A DNA stretch of 64,000 bases from Aldehydirespirator sp965221605 (lineage in GTDB: Bacteria; Actinomycetota; Acidimicrobiia; Acidimicrobiales; Aldehydirespiratoraceae). A program made the translations under genes and the position numbers. The notes beneath the pieces were generated by a model that saw nothing but the letters and a program-made list of their open reading frames with translations, was not told the origin of the DNA and did no database searches. This document shows, one piece after another, positions 23,662 through 32,099 of this stretch. Position 1 is the stretch's first letter; the number at the start of each line of letters is the position of its first letter. The DNA is taken from assembly GCA_965221605.1 (NCBI GenBank), contig CBDCSK010000014.1, forward strand, positions 124,001 to 188,000, written 5' to 3'.

Positions 23662-23689
23662 TCGGAGTCAGTCGGTGGGATCTTGGTCG
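23662..23689 (+). repeat. 28-bp direct repeat, right copy
   Basis: Matches 22422-22449 with one mismatch, 1240 bases apart. It lies at the intact 3' end of the gene 23668-24093. The two copies bracket the gene pair 22527-23608. Confidence 0.85.
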
Positions 23690-24093
23690 ATCGCGGTGAG
23701 CAGCGGGTCATCCTCTGCCCTGGGCAGCTCCAGTATCTCGCCGGGTGGAGTGTCCATCGTCGGGTAGATGCCGGCTCCCGTCGCAGCCAGGCGGTTCATC
23801 AACACGACCGCAAGATGGTCGATGGCATACAGCGCCGCCTGCATCTGAGTCGATGCCGAAGAGGCCAGTGTGTCGGTGTTCTCCGAGAAGCTTCCCAGCA
23901 GCTCGAACCGAGCGTCGTAGACCATCGCAAGCCTGAGTGTCACCGTCCACTCGCCGACGTCATCCTTCCAACCCCGGTCGATCGATCGAATGGCCTTGAT
24001 GGCATGAGAACGGTCGTCTTGGCCGCCATCCGAGATCACCCGGGCGAGGGTGTCCCTGACCGCGGCCACCGCTTCAAGTTCCTGCATCTTCAT
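23668..24093 (-). CDS. Uncharacterised cytosolic protein
   Basis: 141 aa beginning MKMQELEAVAAVRDTLARV, with a near-perfect ribosome binding site (AAGGAGG) a few bases upstream of ATG 24093; that decides the start, although the frame is open much further. The sequence is mixed helix and strand (EWTVTLRLAMVYDARFELLGSFSENTD), without signal or membrane segments. It lies 59 bases after the two-span membrane protein gene on the same strand and is probably co-transcribed. Family not recognised. Its 3' end is duplicated at 22422. Confidence 0.65.
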   Translation of the reverse strand: MKMQELEAVAAVRDTLARVISDGGQDDRSHAIKAIRSIDRGWKDDVGEWTVTLRLAMVYDARFELLGSFSENTDTLASSASTQMQAALYAIDHLAVVLMNRLAATGAGIYPTMDTPPGEILELPRAEDDPLLTAIDQDPTD

Positions 24094-24152
24094 CGTCCTC
24101 CTTGTTGATGACCGCGGCCGGCTCGACGCCTTCTGACGGGAGCGCCGCACCG

Positions 24153-24893
24153 TCAGCGCGTCCCTTCGGCAGGTTGGGCAAGCGCTCGATGGTCGCGCCA
24201 ACTCACCCACATTCCGGTCAACCCGATCCCCAGGAAGACGATCAAGATGTACCACAACGCTCCCATGACGATCCGCCCGTCGCGGTCGAACCGCCGGCTC
24301 GACTCGTCCCGATGGTCGTCCAGGGCACCGTCGGTCGCGTGCTCGAGCCCGCCGAGCCTCGCTTCGACCGAGTCCCGTAATTCGTCGAACCGGGCGTCGA
24401 CCGAGCGCCGAAACTGGCGGAGCTCGTCTTGATGAGCGTCGACGGCGTCCTCCAACTCCCGCACCCTGGGACGCGACTCGGACCCGACGTCGTAGGCGAG
24501 GGACCCAAGATCGAGACTCACCGGCCACAACCCCGAGTCGAGAGAGGACAGGCCGCTGTCCACGCTCGCTTGGACCGAGCGGATCTCACTGTCGGTCTCC
24601 CAGTCAGCCCCGTAGCTCATGGAGTGCAACTCGCTGTAGGTCTCCCACGCGCTGTCATCCGACTTGTTTCCGTCCCGGATCGGCAGGATCACTAGGAGCA
24701 GCAGGAATACGACGACGATGGGGAGGGCGACCAGCAGAACGACCACGACCTCGGCACTGCCCCGCTCGAGCGCCGTGCCCCGAGGAGCGAGCGCGTCACC
24801 GCGCCGATCCGACTGCTCAGCGACATCGGGCGCAGGATCTCGGGCGTCGTTGGGTTCCGGGGACCGTGAACCGGTCTGGTCGGGGCTGGACAT
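24153..24893 (-). CDS. Two-span membrane protein with periplasmic coiled coil
   Basis: 246 aa. A 45-residue charged cytosolic N-terminus is followed by a very hydrophobic helix (AEVVVVLLVALPIVVVFLLLLVIL, about residues 47-70). An extracytoplasmic region of about 130 residues contains a coiled coil of FDELRDSV / LGGLEHAT type. A second helix (ALWYILIVFLGIGLTGMWVSW, about 209-229) is followed by a short cytosolic tail. The layout is that of a scaffold or sensor, but no family is recognised. A 243-base AT-rich spacer with two palindromes separates it from the divergent hydrolase gene. Confidence 0.7.
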   Translation of the reverse strand: MSSPDQTGSRSPEPNDARDPAPDVAEQSDRRGDALAPRGTALERGSAEVVVVLLVALPIVVVFLLLLVILPIRDGNKSDDSAWETYSELHSMSYGADWETDSEIRSVQASVDSGLSSLDSGLWPVSLDLGSLAYDVGSESRPRVRELEDAVDAHQDELRQFRRSVDARFDELRDSVEARLGGLEHATDGALDDHRDESSRRFDRDGRIVMGALWYILIVFLGIGLTGMWVSWRDHRALAQPAEGTR

Positions 24894-25025
24894 GTTCGGT
24901 GAGCCTCCTCAGGGAGTACGCCCGCCCGAGGGCCGGACAAGCGGTCCCCCGCACGATGCGGTCGATTGGGCTTCGCCGACACACTCAGTGATATGAGGAG
25001 CTATCGAAGGTGATTACAGAATCTG

Positions 25026-25065
25026 TCATGAGTGCATCATGACGAAGCTATAGAACTGTTATAGC
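25026..25065. promoter_or_regulatory. Two adjacent palindromes in an AT-rich divergent spacer
   Basis: TCATGA-GTGCA-TCATGA (25026-25042) and GCTATA-GAACTGT-TATAGC (25047-25065) lie between the divergent genes at 24893 and 25148. The spacer is far AT-richer than its surroundings. They may be operators or promoter parts; no regulator gene is adjacent. Confidence 0.45.
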
Positions 25066-25147
25066 AGAAGATTATCTTTTAGTCAACTTGGCTGCTGCTA
25101 CCTTGGAACCGCGGCAACCGGGACACGCCGCTGCCATGATGGGGGGC

Positions 25148-26281
25148 ATGGAGATCCATGGGACTTGCAAGCCGGGATTCGAGGCTGTGCGGGACGCGTT
25201 CGAGGCCAACTTCGACGAGGGCCTGGAGGTCGGTGCGGCTGCAGCGGTGACCGTCGACGGCGAGTTCGTGGTGGACATCTGGGCCGGCGAGGCCGACGCC
25301 GAGGGCACGCCCTGGCAGCGCGACACCATCGTCAACGTCTACTCCACCACCAAGACCATGGCGGCCACCTGCATGCTGATGCTGGCCGACCGGGGCGAAC
25401 TCGACTTCGACGCTCCCGTGGCCCGGTACTGGCCCGAGTTCGCCCAGAACGGCAAGGAGGGAGTGCTCGTCCGGCACGTGATGGCCCACACCGCCGGCCT
25501 GCCCGGCTTCGACCCGCCCATCACCATGGAGCAGCTCTACGACCTCGACGGCGTGGCCGCCAACCTCGCGGCCCAGGCCCCATGGTGGGAGCCGGGCACG
25601 GCCTCGGGATACCACGCCATCAGCCAAGGCCAGCTCCAGGGCGAGATCCTCTACCGCATCACCGGCCGCCGGATGTCCGACTGGTTCCGCACCGAGGTGG
25701 CCGAGCCGCTCGACGCCGACTTCTGGATCAGCCTGCCCGCCTCCGAGGACGACCGGGTGGCGGCCCTGCAGCCCCCGGTGTTCACCGGCGACAAGATCAC
25801 CGTGAACGGCGTGGAGGTCTCGGCCGACTCCATCGCGGTCAAGACCCTGACGAGCTGCCCGATGACCGCCACCGAGCCCGCCACCCGGGCCTGGCGGGCT
25901 GCGGAGATACCCGCCGCGGGCGGTTTCGGCAACGCCCGCTCGGTGGCCCGCGTCCACGCCGCCCTGGCCTGCGGCGGCGCCGTCAACGGGGTCCGGCTGA
26001 TGTCGGAGGCCGGCGTGCGGCGGGCCCTGGAGGAGCACACCGACAGCATCGACAAGGTGCTGATGGTCCGCATGCGCCACGGCCTCGGCTTCGGCTTCCA
26101 GCTCGGCGAGATCGCCGTCGAGCCGGGCCAGATGTTCTGGGGCGGCTGGGGCGGGTCGCTCGCCGCCATCGACATCGAGCGACGGCTGAGCGTCTGCTAC
26201 GTGATGAACCGCATGGACTCCGACCTCATGGGCGACATCCGGGGACGCCGCATCACCGACGCCGCCCAAACCTGCCTGTAG
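25148..26281 (+). CDS. Serine hydrolase of the beta-lactamase/EstB family
   Basis: 377 aa. The active-site S-x-x-K is in VYSTTKTMAA near residue 73, and Tyr in SGYHAISQGQL near 160 replaces the YxN Tyr. The C-terminal WGGWGGS region provides the third element. These are features of class C beta-lactamase-fold esterases and peptidases, usually cytosolic carboxylesterases rather than antibiotic resistance enzymes. There is no signal peptide. ATG 25148 is preferred because a GGGGGG run precedes it; ATG 25136 and 25139 are alternatives. It converges with the deaminase gene. Substrate unknown. Confidence 0.8.
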   Translation: MEIHGTCKPGFEAVRDAFEANFDEGLEVGAAAAVTVDGEFVVDIWAGEADAEGTPWQRDTIVNVYSTTKTMAATCMLMLADRGELDFDAPVARYWPEFAQNGKEGVLVRHVMAHTAGLPGFDPPITMEQLYDLDGVAANLAAQAPWWEPGTASGYHAISQGQLQGEILYRITGRRMSDWFRTEVAEPLDADFWISLPASEDDRVAALQPPVFTGDKITVNGVEVSADSIAVKTLTSCPMTATEPATRAWRAAEIPAAGGFGNARSVARVHAALACGGAVNGVRLMSEAGVRRALEEHTDSIDKVLMVRMRHGLGFGFQLGEIAVEPGQMFWGGWGGSLAAIDIERRLSVCYVMNRMDSDLMGDIRGRRITDAAQTCL

Positions 26282-26285
26282 CCGC

Positions 26286-26726
26286 CTAGTCCTCGCCGAT
26301 GTCCTCGTTCCAGAGGTCGGGCTCGGCCTCGATGAAGTCCCGCATCATGGCCACGCACGTCTCGTCGTCGAGCACGGTGACCGACACGCCCCGCTCGGCC
26401 AGCAGGGCCTCCTCGCCCATGAAGGTCCGGTTCTCGCCCACGACCACCTCGCCGATCCCGTACAGCAGGATCGCCCCGGTGCACATCGAGCACGGCGACA
26501 GCGTGGTGTACATCACCGATTCGCGGTAGACGCTCGCCGGATGCCGCCCGGCGTTCTCCAGCGCGTCGGTCTCGCCGTGGCGGATGGCCGAGCCCATCTG
26601 CACCCGCCGGTTGTGGCCCCGCCCGATGATCTCGCCGTCGTGCACCAGCACCGCCCCGATGGGGATGCCGCCCTCGGCCCGACCCGCCAAGGCCTCGTCG
26701 ATGGCCGCCTGCATGAACTGGTCCAT
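26286..26726 (-). CDS. Cytosine-deaminase-like zinc nucleoside/base deaminase
   Basis: 146 aa. It shows the deaminase zinc site H-G-E-T-D-A (His ligand and catalytic Glu) and P-C-S-M-C-T-G-A (two Cys ligands). The wording HGETDALENAGR and TTLSPCSMCTGAILLYGI is closer to fungal-type cytosine deaminase (FCY1) than to tRNA adenosine deaminase TadA or guanine deaminase. It should convert cytosine or a related base to the oxo form in pyrimidine salvage. ATG 26726 is chosen by the conserved N-terminal MDQFMQAAIDEA. It converges with the hydrolase gene, 4 bases apart. Substrate specificity is inferred. Confidence 0.82.
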   Translation of the reverse strand: MDQFMQAAIDEALAGRAEGGIPIGAVLVHDGEIIGRGHNRRVQMGSAIRHGETDALENAGRHPASVYRESVMYTTLSPCSMCTGAILLYGIGEVVVGENRTFMGEEALLAERGVSVTVLDDETCVAMMRDFIEAEPDLWNEDIGED

Positions 26727-26799
26727 GACTCCATTCAAGCCCGAACGCCTCCGGGGCCGGCAACCGGCCCGAACCAGGGTGCTCGCCACCCGCCGATAG

Positions 26800-28179
26800 C
26801 TTGCGAGAATCGACGACCGACTCGAAGCCCTGATCGCCGAGTGGCGCGATCAACTCGGCGACGCCGAGCTCGAGGGCGAATTGCGCCACCACCTCGCCGA
26901 GCTCCAAGGCGTTCCCCTCTCGCCCGACGAGGCGTTCCTGGTCGCAGCCAAGCGGGTCGAAGCACTCGACGAGGCGCTGTACGCCATCGCCCGGGTGCCT
27001 GAGGACGACAGACACGAGGGTCCGGACCTCGCCCCGGAGACGCCCGGCCGGCTCTGGAGGCGGCTCGGGCTGGGATCGGAGGCCGCAGACCCCCGGGCCC
27101 GCAGCGAGTTCTTCACGATGGCGCGGCTCGCGGTGGCCGCGGCGGTGGCCATCAAGGCACCCGAACTGTTCGGCGTCGGGCTCGAGTCCGACACCGAGTT
27201 CTACTCCCGCAACCTCGGTCTTCTGGTGCTGCCCTTCCTGGCCGGCTACCTCGCCTGGAAACGCCGGCTGCACAGGCGGAGCCTCACCCTGGTGGGGACC
27301 GTGTTCGCGGCGCCCGCGGTATTCGTCAACACCTACCCGTTCGACGGCGGGCGAGACGCTTCCGACACCGAGATCCTGGCCGCGCTGCATCTGCCCATCC
27401 TGCTCTGGCTGGTCGTCGGCATCGCTCATGCGGGAGGCGACTGGCGTTCCCACGACCGGCGCATGGGCTTCGTGCGATTCACCGGGGAGTGGCTCATCTA
27501 CTACGGGCTGATCGCGCTGGGCGGCGGCGTGTTCGCCGGCTCCACGACCGGGATCTTCTCCGCCATCGGGCTCGATGCCGGCGAGTTCATCGGACTCTGG
27601 CTGGTGCCGTGCGGGGCGGCCGGCGCGGTCGTGGTGGCCGCCTGGCTGGCCGAGTCGAGACAGGGGGTGCTGGAGCGCCTCGCACCGGTGCTGACCCGGC
27701 TGTTCGCGCCACTGTTCGCCGCACTGCTGCTGGCCTTCCTGGTGGCGATGGCGGTGACCGGCCGGGGAATCGACGTCGGGCGGGGCGTGCTCATCTTCTT
27801 CGATGTGCTGCTGGCGCTGATCCTTGGCCTGGTGATCTACTCCGTCGCAGCCCGTGACCGGCGCGCCCCGCCCGGCCTGTTCGACATCGTGCTGATGGTG
27901 CTCATCGGGGCGGCCCTGCTCGTCGATGTGCTGGTGCTGGGCGCCATCGCCGAACGCTTGTCGGACCTCGGGACCACGCCCAACCGGATCGCGGCCGTGG
28001 GCGAGAACCTGGTGCTGCTGGGCAATCTGGCCTGGTCGGCGTGGCTGTACGCCGGCTTCCTTCGGGATCGCCGCCCGTTCTCAACCCTGGAGCGGTGGCA
28101 GACGGCTTACGCCCCGGTGTACGCGGTATGGGCCGCCGTCGTTGTGGTCGCCTTCCCGCCCATCTTCGGATTCGCCTGA
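26800..28179 (+). CDS. Permease-prefix-domain polytopic membrane protein
   Basis: The frame opens at 26800 after TAG 26797-26799. Residues read from about 26809 (IDDRLEALIAEWRDQLGDAELEGELRHHL ... DEAFLVAAKRVEALD) match the so-called permease prefix domain, a small helical cytosolic module. About ten membrane helices follow, ending near 28179. The first usual start codon is TTG 26881, which would cut off half of that domain; upstream only ATC 26809 or CTG 26830 could serve. Either an uncommon start codon is used or the 5' end is mutated. Function unknown; transport is suggested only by the fold. Confidence 0.7.
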   Translation, partial: LARIDDRLEALIAEWRDQLGDAELEGELRHHLAELQGVPLSPDEAFLVAAKRVEALDEALYAIARVPEDDRHEGPDLAPETPGRLWRRLGLGSEAADPRARSEFFTMARLAVAAAVAIKAPELFGVGLESDTEFYSRNLGLLVLPFLAGYLAWKRRLHRRSLTLVGTVFAAPAVFVNTYPFDGGRDASDTEILAALHLPILLWLVVGIAHAGGDWRSHDRRMGFVRFTGEWLIYYGLIALGGGVFAGSTTGIFSAIGLDAGEFIGLWLVPCGAAGAVVVAAWLAESRQGVLERLAPVLTRLFAPLFAALLLAFLVAMAVTGRGIDVGRGVLIFFDVLLALILGLVIYSVAARDRRAPPGLFDIVLMVLIGAALLVDVLVLGAIAERLSDLGTTPNRIAAVGENLVLLGNLAWSAWLYAGFLRDRRPFSTLERWQTAYAPVYAVWAAVVVVAFPPIFGFA

Positions 28180-28226
28180 GCAGGCGGCCAGTGGGCGCGG
28201 GCCGATCCTCCCGCGGGCGCGGGCAA

Positions 28227-28268
28227 GGCTCGGCGGCCCAGTCCCCTCCGGTACCGGGCCGCCGAGCC
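28227..28268. terminator. Strong GC hairpin between convergent genes
   Basis: Perfect 13-base arms GGCTCGGCGGCCC / GGGCCGCCGAGCC with a 16-base loop. They lie in the 190-base gap between the membrane protein gene (+) and glcF (-). There is no U-run, as is common in high-GC actinobacteria; it can work in both directions. Confidence 0.6.
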
Positions 28269-28369
28269 CCGTAAGGGCCCCTCCAGGGGTGAGTCGCAGG
28301 GGGTTGGAGAAATCCGCGCGCCGGCGAAGGGCGCGGCGTCGGAGCGAGGACGTCACGGGCTCCCGTCGC

Positions 28370-29554
28370 TCAGGACGTAGAGCTAGCGCGGGAGGAGGAC
28401 AGGGCCTGGTCGACCAACTCCAAGGGGTGGCGCACATCCAGGCCGGTGGCGGCCAGATGCAGCGAGCAGCCCGGGTTGGCGCTGGCCACCACCGACGCTC
28501 CGGAACGGGCCACCGCGGCGGTCTTGCGCTCCCGGATGGCCCTGGACAGCTCGGCCTCCATCATCGAGTAGGCACCGCCCGCCCCGCAGCACAGGCCGTC
28601 GTCATCGAGCGCCACGACCCGGGTGACGAACGGGGCCAGCACCTCGGGGACCGCCTGATGGGCCCGCTGGACGTGGCGGAGATGGCACGGGTCCTGGACG
28701 GCCACCGTGACGTCCAGAGGAGCGACCGGACGCCGGGACCGCAGCTCGCCCAGGCGATCGGCCAGCCATTCGTGCACGTCGAACACCCGGGCCGAGAACG
28801 CCCGGGCCTCGTCGGTGCCCAGCAGGTGGCCGTAGTCCTTGAGCGCAGCGCCGCAGCCGGCGGCGTCGACCAGGATGGGGCGGTCGTCGCCGGAGAGCCC
28901 GGCCATCACCCGGCGGGCCATGGCCTTGGTCTCGGACTCCAGGCCGGCGTGGATGTGCAGCGCCCCGCAGCACGGCGCGGCCGCGCCGGTGGGCTCCACT
29001 CCCACCCCGGCGGCCTCCAGCACCCGCTGCACGGCCAGGTGCACGTCTCGCTGCCAGGCGTCCATCACGCAACCGGTGAACAGCCACACGTCGTTGCCGG
29101 AAGCCCGCAGCGGCGGCCGTCGCAGCGGCATCCGGGCGGGCAGCCCGAGCCGTCTGGTCGGCACCAGCCGCAGCCGGATGGCCACTGCCAGCAGGGTGGA
29201 GCCGGCCATCAGCAGCCAGCGATGGCGCAGCCCCCTCAACGCGAGACGCTGCCACCGGGGAGTGATCCGGCCGGCGTCCGCCAGCGCGGCCCGGGTGCCC
29301 TCCATCAGGTGGCCGAACGGCACCGCGCTGGGACAGGCCGTCTCGCATCCCCGGCACTGGACGCAGGTCTCCATCGACCGGATCAGGTCGTCGGTGACCG
29401 GTGCACCCTCGTTCTGGACGGCCCGCATCAACGCGATCCGGCCCCGCGGCGACTCGGTGTCCCGCCCGGTGATCACGAACGTCGGGCAGTGCGGCAGGCA
29501 CAGCCCGCAGGAGACGCAGGCGACCAGCTCGTCGTCGTTCAACCCGAGATCCAT
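28370..29554 (-). CDS. glcF: Glycolate oxidase iron-sulfur subunit
   Basis: 394 aa. Two 4Fe-4S ferredoxin motifs are near the N-terminus: C-V-S-C-G-L-C-x3-C-P at about 13-21 and C-V-Q-C-R-G-C-x3-C-P at about 63-71. Two CCG-type domains follow (APCCGALHIHAG; GLCCGAGGAYSMME), which bind a further cluster in electron-transfer subunits. GlcF passes electrons from the flavin subunits to the quinone pool when glycolate is oxidised to glyoxylate. ATG 29554 coincides with the end of glcE, giving a 1-base overlap. The longer open frame upstream is antisense noise within glcE. The family also includes lactate oxidation subunits, but gene order D-E-F favours GlcF. Confidence 0.9.
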   Translation of the reverse strand: MDLGLNDDELVACVSCGLCLPHCPTFVITGRDTESPRGRIALMRAVQNEGAPVTDDLIRSMETCVQCRGCETACPSAVPFGHLMEGTRAALADAGRITPRWQRLALRGLRHRWLLMAGSTLLAVAIRLRLVPTRRLGLPARMPLRRPPLRASGNDVWLFTGCVMDAWQRDVHLAVQRVLEAAGVGVEPTGAAAPCCGALHIHAGLESETKAMARRVMAGLSGDDRPILVDAAGCGAALKDYGHLLGTDEARAFSARVFDVHEWLADRLGELRSRRPVAPLDVTVAVQDPCHLRHVQRAHQAVPEVLAPFVTRVVALDDDGLCCGAGGAYSMMEAELSRAIRERKTAAVARSGASVVASANPGCSLHLAATGLDVRHPLELVDQALSSSRASSTS

Positions 29555-30486
29555 CAGGGCCTTCTGAGGGGGTCGCGGCCGGGGTTGAGGCGGCCGGTCG
29601 GGTCGAAGCGCTCCTTGAAGCGCCGGTTGAGCTCCGCCACCGGTGGATCGACCGGCTGGGGCGGCTGGGGCTCCGAGGCATACACCACGCCGACGCCGAT
29701 CTCGGCGACGAAACGGCCCGCCGCGCCGTTCTGAGACCCGAAGGACGCGGCCTGCGCAGGAGTGCACGACCAGCGGTGAGGCGGGAGGTCGGGAGGCCCG
29801 TCCACGTCGGTGGGCGGTTCTGCCGCCAGTTCTGCCAGGCGTGACAGATCCTCGTCCACGTCCACCCCGTAGCCGCTCAGCAGCGCCCACACATCGGCGC
29901 CGTCCCACAGCACCGACGCAGCCGTGTGGCAGGACCGGACCGAGCCCGCCGCAGCCCCCGGAAGGCGCACCCAGCGCTCGACCTCCGCCACCGGCACGGT
30001 GCGCAGCAGCGCCTCGCCCACCAGGCCGAGGGTCCCGAGCGAGCCGACCAGCAGCCGGCAAAGGTCGAAGCCGCTCACGTTCTTGACGGTGCCGGCGCCG
30101 CCGCTGGCGATCCGGCCGTCGGCACACACGTAGCGGACCTGCAACAGAGCGTCGCGCACCGGGCCCAGCCGCAGCCGGGCGATGCTCGACTCCCCCGCCA
30201 TCAGCGCGCCGCCGACAGTCCCGCCCGGACGCTCGGGCAGGGCGGTGCGCTGCCCGGATCCGGCCAGCGCCTCATGGAGTTCGGACACCGGCGTGCCTGC
30301 CCGCACCCGCACCGTCATCTCGGCCGGCTCGAAGGCGACGATCCCGGCGGGGGCGGCGACCTCGCGGGTGCCCGGCGACACGTCGCCGCCCAGGCTCCAG
30401 CGGGTGCGGCCGCCTCGCACGCACACCGGGCCCTCGGAGCCGACCTCGGCCGCGAACGTCCTCAGGGCCTCCTCGAACTCGGCCAC
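29554..30486 (-). CDS. glcE: Glycolate oxidase FAD-binding subunit
   Basis: 310 aa. This is a short FAD-binding type 4 protein: PAGIVAFEPAEMTVRVRAGTPVSELHEAL, then the PERPGGTVGGALM stretch and GGAGTVKNVSGFDLCRLLVGSLGTLGLV, which contact FAD. It ends with RRFKERFDPTGRLNPGRD, as in GlcE and GlcD. It partners GlcD in glycolate dehydrogenase at the inner face of the membrane. GTG 30486 lies four bases from the glcD stop, so it is in one operon with glcD and glcF. GlcE proteins are normally about 350 aa; this one is slightly short. Confidence 0.88.
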   Translation of the reverse strand: MAEFEEALRTFAAEVGSEGPVCVRGGRTRWSLGGDVSPGTREVAAPAGIVAFEPAEMTVRVRAGTPVSELHEALAGSGQRTALPERPGGTVGGALMAGESSIARLRLGPVRDALLQVRYVCADGRIASGGAGTVKNVSGFDLCRLLVGSLGTLGLVGEALLRTVPVAEVERWVRLPGAAAGSVRSCHTAASVLWDGADVWALLSGYGVDVDEDLSRLAELAAEPPTDVDGPPDLPPHRWSCTPAQAASFGSQNGAAGRFVAEIGVGVVYASEPQPPQPVDPPVAELNRRFKERFDPTGRLNPGRDPLRRP

Positions 30487-30490
30487 CCGG

Positions 30491-32020
30491 TCAGCCCCAG
30501 ACGCCGGCCGCGTCAGAGGCCCTCAACGCTCCGATGTCTGAGCAGCTGTGCGCGCTGGGCAGCACCTTGCCCGGGTTCATGCGGCAGTACGGGTCGAACG
30601 AGGCCCGCAGCCGGGCCTGCTGATCGAGGTCGACCGCGCTGAACATGCGGCTCATGAACTCGCGTTTCTCGACCCCGATGCCGTGCTCGCCGGTGAGCGC
30701 CCCGCCCATGTCCAGCGCCAGCGCGATGATCTCACGGCCCGCGGCATGCACCCGCTCGTCCGCGCCCGCCACCCGGGAGTCGTAGGCCAGGATGGGGTGC
30801 AGGTTGCCGTCACCAGCGTGGAAGACGTTGAGGACGATCAGGTCGTAGCGGTCGACGATCTCGTAGATGCTCTCGAGCACCTCCACCAGCCGGGTGCGGG
30901 GCACGACCGTGTCGTGCAAGTAATAGTCGGGCATCACGTTGGCCACGGCCCCGAAGGCACTCTTGCGGCCCTTCCACAGCCGGGCCCGCTCGTCCTCGTC
31001 GGCAGCCGTTCGCACGCTGATGGCCTGATAGCGCCGGGCGATGCCGGCGATCCGATCCGCCGCGATGGCGACGCCCCCCGCCGCTCCGTCCACTTCGACG
31101 AGCAGCACCGCGGCGGCGTCCTTGGGGTAGCCGGCCTGGGCGAAGTCCTCGATCGCTTGGACGCAGCGCTGGTCCATCATCTCGATGGCCGCGGGCACGA
31201 TCCCGGCCGCGATGATGGCGCTGACGGTGGCCGCCGCGTCGGACACGTCGCCGAAGCACAGCAGCATGGTGCGCACCGCGGGCGGGTTGGGGGTGAGGCG
31301 CACGGCCACCGCGGTGGCGATGCCGCACATCCCCTCGGAGCCGACGAAGGCTCCCCGCAGGTCGTATCCGGCGGGCTCGGCGCTCAGATCACCGAGAGTC
31401 ACCACGGAGGCGTCGGACAGCACGACCTCCACCGCCAGCACATGGGCGCTGGTCACGCCGTAGGCCAGGCAGTGCGGACCACCGGAGTTGTTGGCCACGT
31501 TGCCGCCGATGGTGCAGGCCGCCTGGCTGGACGGATCGGGGGCGTAGTGCACCCCGTGGGGGGCCAGCGCCCGGCTGAGGTCGAGGTTCACCATGCCGGG
31601 CTGCACCCAGGCCACGCCGTTGTCGAGGTCGACCTCCAGCAGCCCGTCCATGCGGGTCATCGACAGCACCACCGGCTGCCCCAGCGGGGCGGCACCGCCG
31701 GCCAGGCCGGTGCCTGCGCCCCGGGGGGATACGGCCCGGCCGTGGCGGGTCGCCACCTTCACGCAGGCGACAACGTCTTCGGTGGAGCCCGGGTAGCAGA
31801 CCGGTCCCGCGTTGCCCTCCCGGTAGATGGAGGCGTCGCGGGAGGCGAGGTAGCGGGCGGCCGCATCGGCGCGCACCCGGTCGGCCCCGATGGCCGCCTC
31901 CAGGTCCGCTATCAGAGCGGCGTCGCCAGCGCTCGCGGACGGGACGACAGCAGACGAGCGAGTGCCTCGCCGGCGCGATCCCAGCACCCGGCGGGTGGCC
32001 TCGGCGAGCGTTCTGGCCAT
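30491..32020 (-). CDS. glcD: Glycolate oxidase subunit, FAD-linked
   Basis: 509 aa FAD-linked oxidase. The FAD domain shows VSPRGAGTGLAGGA, GGNVANNSGGPHCL and YDLRGAFVGSEGMCGI. The C-terminal oxidase domain has VFHAGDGNLHP with the metal-binding His, GEHGIGVEK and the conserved ending RASFDPYCRMNPGKVLP. It oxidises glycolate (or D-lactate) to the 2-oxo acid. It is the first gene of glcDEF on the minus strand and is divergent from the acyl-CoA synthetase genes. The N-terminal 30 residues (Arg/Ser-rich) are extra, so the true start could be a later codon. Confidence 0.9.
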   Translation of the reverse strand: MARTLAEATRRVLGSRRRGTRSSAVVPSASAGDAALIADLEAAIGADRVRADAAARYLASRDASIYREGNAGPVCYPGSTEDVVACVKVATRHGRAVSPRGAGTGLAGGAAPLGQPVVLSMTRMDGLLEVDLDNGVAWVQPGMVNLDLSRALAPHGVHYAPDPSSQAACTIGGNVANNSGGPHCLAYGVTSAHVLAVEVVLSDASVVTLGDLSAEPAGYDLRGAFVGSEGMCGIATAVAVRLTPNPPAVRTMLLCFGDVSDAAATVSAIIAAGIVPAAIEMMDQRCVQAIEDFAQAGYPKDAAAVLLVEVDGAAGGVAIAADRIAGIARRYQAISVRTAADEDERARLWKGRKSAFGAVANVMPDYYLHDTVVPRTRLVEVLESIYEIVDRYDLIVLNVFHAGDGNLHPILAYDSRVAGADERVHAAGREIIALALDMGGALTGEHGIGVEKREFMSRMFSAVDLDQQARLRASFDPYCRMNPGKVLPSAHSCSDIGALRASDAAGVWG

Positions 32021-32099
32021 GGTTCAGACCCTAACGCGCGCCGCTGGGAGTACAGACGCCGGAGGACTACTCTGCCACCGCAACGAGAGGAGCCAGCCC

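Noticed and set aside
25148..26281. Antibiotic-resistance beta-lactamase
   Set aside because: No signal peptide and the YxN motif reads Y-H-A; EstB-like esterases fit better.
26286..26726. tRNA adenosine deaminase TadA
   Set aside because: The HGETDALENAGR and TTLSPCSMCTGAILLYGI wording is closer to cytosine deaminases; TadA typically has HAE and EPCxMC.
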